A DNA stretch of 6,322 nucleotides from Clostridia bacterium. Lineage in GTDB: Bacteria; Bacillota; Clostridia; HGM11327. The stretch covers positions 1 to 6,322 of the forward strand of contig JAGBHJ010000199.1 in the NCBI GenBank assembly GCA_017935525.1. Reading direction: 5' to 3'. The notes beneath the pieces were generated by a model. It was not told the DNA's origin. It searched no databases and saw only the letters and a list, made by a program, of their open reading frames with translations. Made by a program: the position numbers and the translations under genes. Each line of letters starts with the position of its first letter. Positions within the stretch are counted from its first letter, which is position 1. Below are positions 1 to 5,464 of the stretch, piece by piece.

Positions 1-535
1 CCAGCATGGTGCATTTTTTCTGATATATGGGCAAGGTCGCCAGCACGCCGTGGTCAAGCACCGCAATGTCGGGGACAATGGAGGGGTGCGCTATGGACTG
101 CTTTTTGCCGTCGTAATAAATTACAGCAAACCTTGTGGACTCGCTGCCCGTGCCCGCCGTGGTAGGCAATGCTATCAGCGGTATGCCGGAGTCAAAGCAC
201 TCCTGCTCCAGATAATTCCTGCTGTGGTCCATTTTTGCATAGAGCTTTATGCACTTTGCCACGTCAATGGAGCTTCCGCCGCCCACCGCAACAATGGCAT
301 CACAGCCCTCCTCTACAAAAAGCTCTACCCCCTTGCAGACATCCTCATACAGGGGGTTGGGCGTAAACCGGTCGAAGGGGACGGATCTGTCCCCCAACGT
401 CAAAAAATATTCTTTTATACTGAGAAAGTCAAATGAGCTGTCACACACCAGCATAAAACGCTTACTGCCAAGCTCGTCCAGCAGCTCCCCGACTCTCTTG
501 TGGCAATCCGCCCCTGCAATTATCCTTTGTTCCAT
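1..535 (-). CDS. Iron-containing alcohol dehydrogenase, probable phosphonoacetaldehyde reductase (partial, C-terminus off the left edge)
   Basis: The first 178 codons of a group III (iron-type) alcohol dehydrogenase are visible; a full-length member is usually about 370-400 residues, so the iron-binding half is missing. The nucleotide-binding signature GGGSSIDVAK is at residues 85-94 and the family motif PTTAGTGSE at 124-132. The visible end, YQKKCTML (171-178), resembles the segment just before the first metal ligand in phosphonate-cluster members (recalled, not searched). The ATG overlaps the pepM stop as TGATG, behind an AGAGGA ribosome site (542-547), so translation is probably coupled to pepM. 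In phosphonate operons such enzymes (PhpC-like) reduce phosphonoacetaldehyde to 2-hydroxyethylphosphonate in the cytosol. Family assignment is secure; the substrate is inferred from the neighbouring PEP mutase. Another short-chain aldehyde or alcohol substrate cannot be excluded. Confidence 0.88.
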   Translation of the reverse strand, partial: MEQRIIAGADCHKRVGELLDELGSKRFMLVCDSSFDFLSIKEYFLTLGDRSVPFDRFTPNPLYEDVCKGVELFVEEGCDAIVAVGGGSSIDVAKCIKLYAKMDHSRNYLEQECFDSGIPLIALPTTAGTGSESTRFAVIYYDGKKQSIAHPSIVPDIAVLDHGVLATLPIYQKKCTML

Positions 536-2547
536 CACATTTCCTCTGGAATAAGCGTGATTATCTTGGAAATAGGCATACAGAGATCGTCTGCCTCCTT
601 TGCTCTGTGGTTTGTAAGGATGGTCTGTGCAACGTTCTGCATTGCGGGGAATGCGCTTCTGGTCAACTGGTTTGCATATATTACCACGTTGACACCTCTT
701 GCCTTAAACTCCTCCTCCGTTACCGTGTTAAATGACGTAGGCACCACAACGATGGGCGTCTGCTTGTCACGGCTTCTGAATTTCTCCACAAACTCAAATA
801 TCTCTGCAGGGTCCTTCTTTCTGCTGTGGATCATAATGGCGTCTGCACCTGCGCCCGCAAATGCAAATGCTCTTTCCAGCGCATCCTCCATGCCGCGCTC
901 CAGAATAAGGCTTTCTATCCTTGCGCAGATCATAAACTCCTTTGTCTTTTGAGCATTCTTTCCTGCGCGGATCTTTGCGCAGAAATTCTCAATGGAATCC
1001 TGGGTCTGCTGAACCTCCGTTCCAAACAGGGAGTTCTTCTTAAGACCCGTCTTATCCTCAATTATCACCATGGAAACGCCCATTCTCTCCAGGCTCTTGA
1101 CAGTATATACAAAATGCTCCGTCAAGCCGCCCGTGTCGCCGTCAAAAATAATGGGCTTTGTGGTGACCTCCATAATATCGTCGATCGTGCGGAAGCGGGA
1201 CGTCATGTCAACCAGCTCAATGTCGGGCTTACCCTTTGCCGTGGAGTCGCACAGCGAGGATACCCACATTGCGTCAAACTGGTACGTTTTGCCGTCCTGC
1301 AAAACAGTAGTCTTTTCCGCAATAAGACCTGTCAGACCGCTGTGAGCCTCAATGGCGTTTACTGTGCCCTTCATGGCAATGAGCTTTTTAAGTCTGCCTC
1401 GCCTTGCGTCGGGCATTGCCAGTCTTGCTCTGCTTCTCTGCTCCAGCTCGTCGTATTTTTCATCCTTGGAATAGGGGAATTCCACCAGCTTGCCGCCGTA
1501 CTCCGCCAAAACGGACACCACCTCGTCACGCACGGGCTTCTGGAAGCCCACCTTCCAATCGTCACCATGAACAACGTAGTCCGGCTTGATGCTGCGGAGG
1601 TTTTCCGCATAGCTCAGATGTTTCTGCTCCACAACCAAAGATACGCCGTTGATATTTTCCATAAGGGATACCCTCTCCTCAAAGGGCACAAGGGGAAATC
1701 TCTTGTAGCTTGCCACAGCCTCATCGGAAAGCACGCCGATTATCAGCTTGCCCAGCCTTGCCGCCTTTCTGATTATGGCAATATGCCCGCTGTGGATCAC
1801 GTCCGTGGAAAAGCACATATATACCGTTCTGTTTTCCAGCTCTGCCACTCTGGATGCGACCACCGCCAGATCCTCGGGAGTATCGATTTCGTTGCAAAGG
1901 GCGTTCTTAACGTCCAGCGTGTGTATCCTGCATCTGTCGGATACCTGATTGAACGCATTTTCCGCATAGCACTTTCTGTTGTCGCTTTCGCAGAAGCTGC
2001 AGATCTCGCCAAGCCACACCGCCCAATCCTCTCTGCAGAGCTTATACAAGGGCTGTGCCGCCATAGCATCCGTAAAGAATTCTATGCCCACCTTTTCTAT
2101 CATGCCGTTGTGTACTACTGCCTTAAAGTCCTTTTCCGGCAGGGGCAGGGTGGAGCTTACCGTCATACAGCTGTATTGGCTTGCCACCACGTCGTCAAAT
2201 ACGGATTCCTCAAACACAAGGTCGCCGTGCATCATGATGATGTCGTCATCCTGCAGGAATTCCCTTGCGCAATATATGGAATAGATATAGTTTGTCTTAT
2301 CGTATATGGGATTCTTGACAAAGGTATAGTGCAACGGCAAATTCAGACTGTTGCAGTAGTTGACCAGTATCTCGTCAAAATAACCCGTAGTCATTACCAC
2401 CTCTGTGATGCCAGCAGAAGCAATAAGCCTCAACTGACGGCTGAGTATAGTGTCCTTATTGGATATTTCCGTCATACACTTGGGATGCTCCGACGTCAAA
2501 ACGCCCATTCTGTGTCCCAGACCGGAATTAAGTATCAATGCCTTCAT
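535..2547 (-). CDS. pepM: Three-domain phosphoenolpyruvate mutase: LicC-like nucleotidyltransferase + cytidylyltransferase-like + PEP mutase
   Basis: This 670-residue protein joins three domains. Residues 1-232 are a LicC/MobA-type sugar-nucleotidyltransferase fold: LNSGLGHRMG followed by the HPKCM lysine loop (6-25), a metal-site HGD (107-109), and NEIDTPEDL (219-227). Residues 240-370 are a TagD/PCT-like cytidylyltransferase fold with HSGH (252-255) and VHGDDWK (326-332). Residues 390-670 are a PEP mutase of the isocitrate-lyase superfamily: WVSSL (428-432), KGKPD (438-442), DGDTGG (469-474), the diagnostic EDKTGLKKNS (497-506), R543 and H574. The EDK-x5-NS motif separates true mutases from lyases. 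The mutase converts PEP to phosphonopyruvate, the entry step to almost all natural phosphonates. The N-terminal domain probably makes a CMP-phosphonate. The ribosome site AGAAGGA lies in the last codons of licD and the stop overlaps the dehydrogenase start. Mutase function is secure; roles of the two transferase domains are inferred. Confidence 0.95.
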   Translation of the reverse strand: MKALILNSGLGHRMGVLTSEHPKCMTEISNKDTILSRQLRLIASAGITEVVMTTGYFDEILVNYCNSLNLPLHYTFVKNPIYDKTNYIYSIYCAREFLQDDDIIMMHGDLVFEESVFDDVVASQYSCMTVSSTLPLPEKDFKAVVHNGMIEKVGIEFFTDAMAAQPLYKLCREDWAVWLGEICSFCESDNRKCYAENAFNQVSDRCRIHTLDVKNALCNEIDTPEDLAVVASRVAELENRTVYMCFSTDVIHSGHIAIIRKAARLGKLIIGVLSDEAVASYKRFPLVPFEERVSLMENINGVSLVVEQKHLSYAENLRSIKPDYVVHGDDWKVGFQKPVRDEVVSVLAEYGGKLVEFPYSKDEKYDELEQRSRARLAMPDARRGRLKKLIAMKGTVNAIEAHSGLTGLIAEKTTVLQDGKTYQFDAMWVSSLCDSTAKGKPDIELVDMTSRFRTIDDIMEVTTKPIIFDGDTGGLTEHFVYTVKSLERMGVSMVIIEDKTGLKKNSLFGTEVQQTQDSIENFCAKIRAGKNAQKTKEFMICARIESLILERGMEDALERAFAFAGAGADAIMIHSRKKDPAEIFEFVEKFRSRDKQTPIVVVPTSFNTVTEEEFKARGVNVVIYANQLTRSAFPAMQNVAQTILTNHRAKEADDLCMPISKIITLIPEEM
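542..547 (-). promoter_or_regulatory. Ribosome binding site of the alcohol dehydrogenase inside the end of pepM
   Basis: AGAGGA on the minus strand, 6 nt before the ATG that overlaps the pepM TGA. This fixes the dehydrogenase start. The ATG three codons-phase earlier (538-540) belongs to the last Met codon of pepM and is followed at once by TGA in that frame, so it cannot be the start. Confidence 0.8.
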
Positions 2548-2553
2548 TTTTTA

Positions 2554-3393
2554 TTATCCTTCTTTCGTTTTGTTTTTTACGTATGCATCATAAAGATGGG
2601 GAGAGACCCTCTTTTCCTCCGGCGGAAGCTCCATGTAGTTGCCGTATATTCCGCCAAGTATGCCGTCATACCCTGCAGGGATGGGGAAATGCCTTCCCTC
2701 AAATTCGGCATCCACCACATTGTCAAAAAATGCCTTATCAACGATGCTCCTCTCCTTGTACGGCAGCATCATATCCGCAACGCCGCCCGAGGGCTCGTCC
2801 TTGTATTTATCCGCGATCTTCTTCATCCTTGCCACCACCTTGACGGGGGAAACAAAGAACAACGCGCATTTTGCCACGGCAAGCACCACGTTTGCCACTG
2901 CGCTTCTCTTTTTCCTCAATGAGCTGCACTTAATGCCCCTCACCAAGCGCCACAAGCGCAGGGCATTGTACATCTTTGTTTTCTTTTTCTCATTGTCGGG
3001 CACGTTTTCCAGCGGAAAAAGATCCAATCCTATTCCATAGCTGTAACCGTCCTTTCCCATAGCCTCTATCTCAACGGTGTCGCCGTCAAAGACCTTGGCA
3101 AAGGTGTAGGGGTAATCCTTTGTTACCGCGCTGTCGTACACCTTAACCCTGTCATGAGAAAACTCCCTTACAAATCTATCATAATCCTCACGAAGCATGG
3201 CAATGTCGATATCGTCATCCCACGGGATATATCCCTTGTGGCGTACCGCACCAAGCAACGTTCCGTAATAGAGAAAATACTTTATACCGTTCTTGCGGCA
3301 GAATTCATCCACTGCACCAAGAACCTCCATCTGACACTGCTTTACCTCGTCCCTTGTGGCGAGCCTGTAAAGCCCGTTATCCGGTCTGTTCAT
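2554..3393 (-). CDS. licD: LicD-family phosphotransferase (glycan phosphoester/phosphonate transferase)
   Basis: The 279-residue protein carries the LicD signature: YYGTLLGAVRHKG (42-54), then PWDDDIDI (57-64), whose acidic residues bind metal in this nucleotidyltransferase-fold family. GIGLDLFPL follows at 120-128, and the C-terminal YGNYMELPPEEKR...H at 250-266. Length is normal for the family. Known LicD proteins move phosphocholine from CDP-choline to teichoic acids or lipopolysaccharide at the cytoplasmic face. Here, with PEP mutase next in the operon, the donor is more likely a CMP-phosphonate (2-hydroxyethyl- or 2-aminoethylphosphonate) and the acceptor an unknown surface glycan. An upstream in-frame ATG at 3495 is rejected because the promoter lies within that extension. 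The chosen ATG at 3393 follows AAAGGTGG at 8 nt and has no long hydrophobic leader. First gene of the operon. Family is secure; donor and acceptor are inferred. Confidence 0.92.
   Translation of the reverse strand: MNRPDNGLYRLATRDEVKQCQMEVLGAVDEFCRKNGIKYFLYYGTLLGAVRHKGYIPWDDDIDIAMLREDYDRFVREFSHDRVKVYDSAVTKDYPYTFAKVFDGDTVEIEAMGKDGYSYGIGLDLFPLENVPDNEKKKTKMYNALRLWRLVRGIKCSSLRKKRSAVANVVLAVAKCALFFVSPVKVVARMKKIADKYKDEPSGGVADMMLPYKERSIVDKAFFDNVVDAEFEGRHFPIPAGYDGILGGIYGNYMELPPEEKRVSPHLYDAYVKNKTKEG
2557..2563 (-). promoter_or_regulatory. Ribosome binding site of pepM inside the end of licD
   Basis: AGAAGGA on the minus strand, 9 nt before the pepM ATG. It sits within the last two sense codons (Glu-Gly) of licD, whose TAA falls between this site and the start. 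This arrangement suggests terminating licD ribosomes can reinitiate on pepM. Confidence 0.8.
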
Positions 3394-3401
3394 AACAAAG
3401 T

Positions 3402-3409
3402 CCACCTTT
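3402..3409 (-). promoter_or_regulatory. Ribosome binding site that fixes the licD start
   Basis: AAAGGTGG on the minus strand, 8 nt before the ATG at 3393. Neither of the two upstream in-frame ATGs (3495 and 3441) has a comparable site; the first precedes the -35 and the second sits in the loop of the leader hairpin. Confidence 0.75.
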
Positions 3410-3423
3410 ATGTTTTTTGCCGG

Positions 3424-3450
3424 CGCCGCTGTTTTGTGCATACAACGGCG
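3424..3450 (-). promoter_or_regulatory. Hairpin at the extreme 5' end of the licD operon leader
   Basis: On the minus strand CGCCGUUGU (3450-3442) pairs with ACAGCGGCG (3432-3424): nine base pairs with one U-G wobble and a 9-nt loop. It begins within one or two bases of the expected transcription start and ends before the AAAGGTGG ribosome site. No U-run follows, so it is not a terminator. A 5'-terminal stem of this kind can protect mRNA from 5'-end-dependent RNases; this role is inferred. Confidence 0.55.
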
Positions 3451-3457
3451 TATACAT

Positions 3458-3486
3458 AGTATATCACACAAACACAAAAAAGTCAA
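3458..3486 (-). promoter_or_regulatory. Sigma-A-type promoter of the licD-pepM-dehydrogenase operon
   Basis: On the minus strand the -35 is TTGACT (3486-3481), followed by a 17-nt spacer and a -10 of TATACT (3463-3458). Expected transcription start is near 3451, giving a leader of about 58 nt before the licD ATG at 3393. Five of six consensus bases match in each box with ideal spacing, suggesting strong basal expression. Confidence 0.85.
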
Positions 3487-3552
3487 TATATCCACAAAAT
3501 TTAACCAAATTGTCTATAAGCGTACGCGCCATTCATATTAAAGAAGCCCCAC

Positions 3553-3601
3553 CAAAGCAGAAAGAGAGGACAGCTCGGGGTATTCCCGAACCATCCTCTC
3601 T
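3553..3601 (-). terminator. Intrinsic terminator of the small membrane-protein gene
   Basis: On the minus strand AGAGAGGA (3601-3594) pairs with UCCUCUCU (3570-3563). The stem continues through UGGU/GCUG (three G-U wobbles plus one G-C) and then UCGGG/CCCGA around a short loop, about 17 pairs in all. The tail is UCUGCUUU, moderately U-rich. On the plus strand the middle segment would be C-A mismatches, so the hairpin is built for the minus-strand transcript. It sits between the membrane-protein stop and the licD promoter and insulates them. Confidence 0.65.
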
Positions 3602-3624
3602 GATACAACTATCCATTTATGCCA

Positions 3625-4026
3625 TCACCAAAATAACGGCAATATTACTTCCGCATACTCCAGACCGGCACATCTCCATTCCGCCAACATAATGCCTGCA
3701 CAGCTGCCACCGAGCACCAACAGCAGGTTGATCAGAATATGTAATGCTCTGTTTTGGTTCCACGGTTCTTTTTTGAATGGAGCCAGCCTCAACGCAGTAA
3801 ATACGTACAGCAAAAGTATCGCAGCTATTACGAATTTGGTAAGCCCTTGTTTAACCGACTCCGAAAGTACCGGATCAGCCATCCCCGAGGCTCCGAGATC
3901 CACTTGTATAACTCTGTCATTTAAGTCCTCGGTCACCACTGTCGCCACGTTATACACGACAAATACTACGATCAACAATACCATTAGTGCATTTAGTATC
4001 TTTTTTGTCAAACCGTTGATTATCAC
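3625..4026 (-). CDS. Small three-helix membrane protein, function unknown
   Basis: I do not recognise this 133-residue protein. It has three hydrophobic segments at about 11-31, 64-82 and 95-114. Positive residues (KK at 8-9; KK at 85-86 between helices two and three) and an acidic loop at 32-63 predict the N-terminus in the cytosol, the 32-63 loop outside and a short C-terminal tail outside. The start is GTG, set by a perfect GGAGGT 6 nt upstream (4038-4033); no ATG competes. The gene has its own promoter, leader and terminator, so it is monocistronic. It lies between the phosphonate operon (same strand) and a divergent oxidoreductase, but nothing links it functionally to either. The strong expression signals argue it is a real gene rather than a chance reading frame. 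Confidence 0.8.
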   Translation of the reverse strand: MIINGLTKKILNALMVLLIVVFVVYNVATVVTEDLNDRVIQVDLGASGMADPVLSESVKQGLTKFVIAAILLLYVFTALRLAPFKKEPWNQNRALHILINLLLVLGGSCAGIMLAEWRCAGLEYAEVILPLFW

Positions 4027-4032
4027 GGAACT

Positions 4033-4038
4033 ACCTCC
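4033..4038 (-). promoter_or_regulatory. Ribosome binding site that supports a GTG start
   Basis: GGAGGT on the minus strand, 6 nt before GTG at 4026-4024. The site is a full match to the anti-Shine-Dalgarno core and decides the non-ATG start. Confidence 0.85.
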
Positions 4039-4048
4039 ATTTTACAGT

Positions 4049-4108
4049 AAAACAACTGACAGTTGCTTCATTCACATTATTGTAACTCAGTCATCCAAAA
4101 CAACTGTC
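4049..4108 (-). promoter_or_regulatory. Structured leader with repeated CAGTTGTTTT and palindrome CAACTGACAGTTG
   Basis: In the minus-strand leader, GACAGUUGUUUU (4108-4097) can pair with GAAGCAACUGUC (4069-4058): eight Watson-Crick pairs, then U-G, U-A, U-A, U-G, around a 27-nt loop. CAGTTGTTTT of the first arm is repeated exactly at 4058-4049, directly downstream of the second arm, so CAACUG could also pair locally. At the DNA level 4053-4065 is a perfect 13-nt palindrome. It could be a repressor operator or an RNA control element; the sequence alone does not choose between these. Confidence 0.45.
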
Positions 4109-4117
4109 GTTAAATAT

Positions 4118-4146
4118 ATTATATCAAATATTCACATAAAAATCAA
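4118..4146 (-). promoter_or_regulatory. Sigma-A-type promoter of the small membrane-protein gene
   Basis: Minus-strand -35 TTGATT (4146-4141), 17-nt spacer, consensus -10 TATAAT (4123-4118). Expected start is near 4111, giving a leader of about 85 nt. Confidence 0.85.
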
Positions 4147-4232
4147 GATGATTTTATTTATTCATTTTACAGGGTTTATAATTCTGATAATCTCTGTAAG
4201 TATAATAAAAATGTTCAAAAATCATTTTTGCA

Positions 4233-4261
4233 TTGAAAAAATAACCGATGTGTGCTAAAAT
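4233..4261 (+). promoter_or_regulatory. Sigma-A-type promoter of the Gfo/Idh/MocA oxidoreductase
   Basis: Plus-strand -35 TTGAAA (4233-4238), 17-nt spacer ending in TGC, and -10 TAAAAT (4256-4261), so an extended -10 (TGnTAAAAT). Expected start is near 4268, with about 30 nt of leader. It is divergent from the membrane-protein promoter; the two -35 boxes are 86 nt apart. Confidence 0.8.
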
Positions 4262-4297
4262 ATAATAAGTAATTCTCCACGAAAGGAAATACGCATT

Positions 4298-5368
4298 ATG
4301 GAACAAAAGGTTTTGGCATTTATAGGCTGCGGAAGGATCTCAGGCTCCCACTTTCCCTCATTTGTAGATAACGAAAACGTGAGGATCAAGTACGCCTGCG
4401 ACCTTATCGAGGAAAAGGCTATTGCAAGAAAGAATCAGTTTGGTGACAGAGTTAAGATCGAAAACGTTATTACGGATTATCACATCGCCCTCAACGACCC
4501 CGAGGTTGATGCGGTCTACGTTCTTACCCTCAACTACACACACTACACGGTAACAATGGACGCATTGCGCGCAGGCAAGCACGTATTCTGCGAAAAGCCC
4601 ATTACCGTAAACTACGAGCTCTCCAAGGAAATGGCAGAGGAAGCTGCAAAGCAGAACAAAATTCTCAACATCGGCGTTTGCAACCGTTACCACAAGTCCG
4701 TTGAGGAGCTGGCAAGGCTTAACGCAGAGGGCAAATTCGGCAACATTTACCACGTATATTGCTCATTCAGAGGCTTCAGAAACATCCCCGGCTTGGGTGG
4801 CCCCTTTACAACAAAGTCGGAGTCCGGCGGCGGCGTGCTTATCGACTGGGGTGTACACTTCTTTGACCTGATACTCTACATTCTGGGCGGAGCAAAGCTT
4901 AAGACCCTCACCTGCGACGCATATTGTGAGATGGCAAAGGATATGCTGGCATACAGACACAGAGGTATGTGGGCAGAAGAAACCAGCGATGTTGTTAACG
5001 GTACCAACGACGTTGACGACTTTATCTCCGGCTACATCCGCACGGACAAGGCAAGCATCTCCTTTAACGGCGCATGGGCACAGAATCTGGATAAGTCAGA
5101 AATGTTTATCGACTTCCTTGGCGACAAGGGCGGCGTAAGGCTCAGCTACGGCGGTCTGTACGAATTCTGCAACGGCGAAACGCTTGAAACAGAGCATCCC
5201 CAGTACGACATCCCCAATATGTATTATCTTGAGGACAATGCGTTTATTGAGTCCATCACAACGGGCGAAAAGAACAGAAGCCACATCGACAATATTCTGG
5301 AAAGCGCAAGATTGCTGGACGTGCTGTACAAGTCTGCAGACGCAAAGAAGGAGATCTCTCTGGATTAA
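4298..5368 (+). CDS. Gfo/Idh/MocA-family NAD(P)-dependent oxidoreductase
   Basis: The 356-residue protein has the two-domain layout of this family. An N-terminal Rossmann fold carries the dinucleotide loop FIGCGRISGSH (8-18), VLTLNYTHY (75-83) and CEKPIT (98-103), in which the lysine is the usual catalytic/cofactor residue. A C-terminal alpha/beta domain contains GGGVLIDWGVHFFDL (177-191), with D183 and H187 in the positions that usually contact substrate. Length is typical. ATG follows AAAGGA (4282-4287) at 10 nt. Family members oxidise or reduce sugars, inositols or sugar derivatives in the cytosol; the substrate cannot be told from sequence. It is monocistronic, with its own promoter and terminator, so any role in making the glycan decorated by the neighbouring operon is only a possibility. 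No signal peptide or membrane segment is seen. Confidence 0.92.
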   Translation: MEQKVLAFIGCGRISGSHFPSFVDNENVRIKYACDLIEEKAIARKNQFGDRVKIENVITDYHIALNDPEVDAVYVLTLNYTHYTVTMDALRAGKHVFCEKPITVNYELSKEMAEEAAKQNKILNIGVCNRYHKSVEELARLNAEGKFGNIYHVYCSFRGFRNIPGLGGPFTTKSESGGGVLIDWGVHFFDLILYILGGAKLKTLTCDAYCEMAKDMLAYRHRGMWAEETSDVVNGTNDVDDFISGYIRTDKASISFNGAWAQNLDKSEMFIDFLGDKGGVRLSYGGLYEFCNGETLETEHPQYDIPNMYYLEDNAFIESITTGEKNRSHIDNILESARLLDVLYKSADAKKEISLD

Positions 5369-5399
5369 ATTGCCAAAGGGCATGATCTGAACAATAATA

Positions 5400-5443
5400 A
5401 AGACCATCGGCAGAATATCTGCTGATGGTCTTGTTTTTATTTA
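5400..5443 (+). terminator. Strong intrinsic terminator, possibly used from both sides
   Basis: AAGACCATCGGCAGA (5400-5414) pairs with TCTGCTGATGGTCTT (5418-5432): 15 pairs with one G-U wobble and a 3-nt loop, followed by GTTTTTATTTA. It ends the oxidoreductase transcript. On the minus strand the wobble becomes a C-A mismatch and the tail (TTATTATTG) is weaker, but it may also end the convergent lipoprotein transcript, whose stop is 32 nt away. Confidence 0.92.
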
Positions 5444-5464
5444 TTGTATTCTATCCCACTTTGC

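Noticed and set aside
50..436. Plus-strand open frame of 128 codons opposite the alcohol dehydrogenase.
   Set aside because: The minus strand encodes the GGGSSIDVAK and PTTAGTGSE motifs across this stretch; the plus frame has no motif and no convincing ribosome site.
826..2922. A 698-codon open frame on the plus strand, antisense to pepM and licD.
   Set aside because: Its codons are exact reverse complements of the pepM and licD codons (same phase), so it stays open only because those genes avoid TTA, CTA and TCA codons. It crosses two genes, has no recognisable protein motif, and the minus-strand frames carry clear catalytic motifs and ribosome sites.
3421..3450. GC-rich hairpin upstream of licD considered as a terminator or attenuator.
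   Set aside because: No U-run follows on either strand, and it lies immediately after the promoter without a leader peptide or alternative stem.
3692..4258. Plus-strand open frame of 188 codons spanning the membrane-protein gene and the divergent intergenic region.
   Set aside because: It runs through both divergent promoters, is Ser/Thr/Ile-rich low-information sequence, and lacks a ribosome site, whereas the opposite strand has a perfect one plus promoter and terminator.
4261..4266. TATAAT considered as the -10 of the oxidoreductase promoter.
   Set aside because: At the proper distance upstream there is no -35-like hexamer, while TAAAAT five bases earlier has a TGn extension and TTGAAA at 17 nt.
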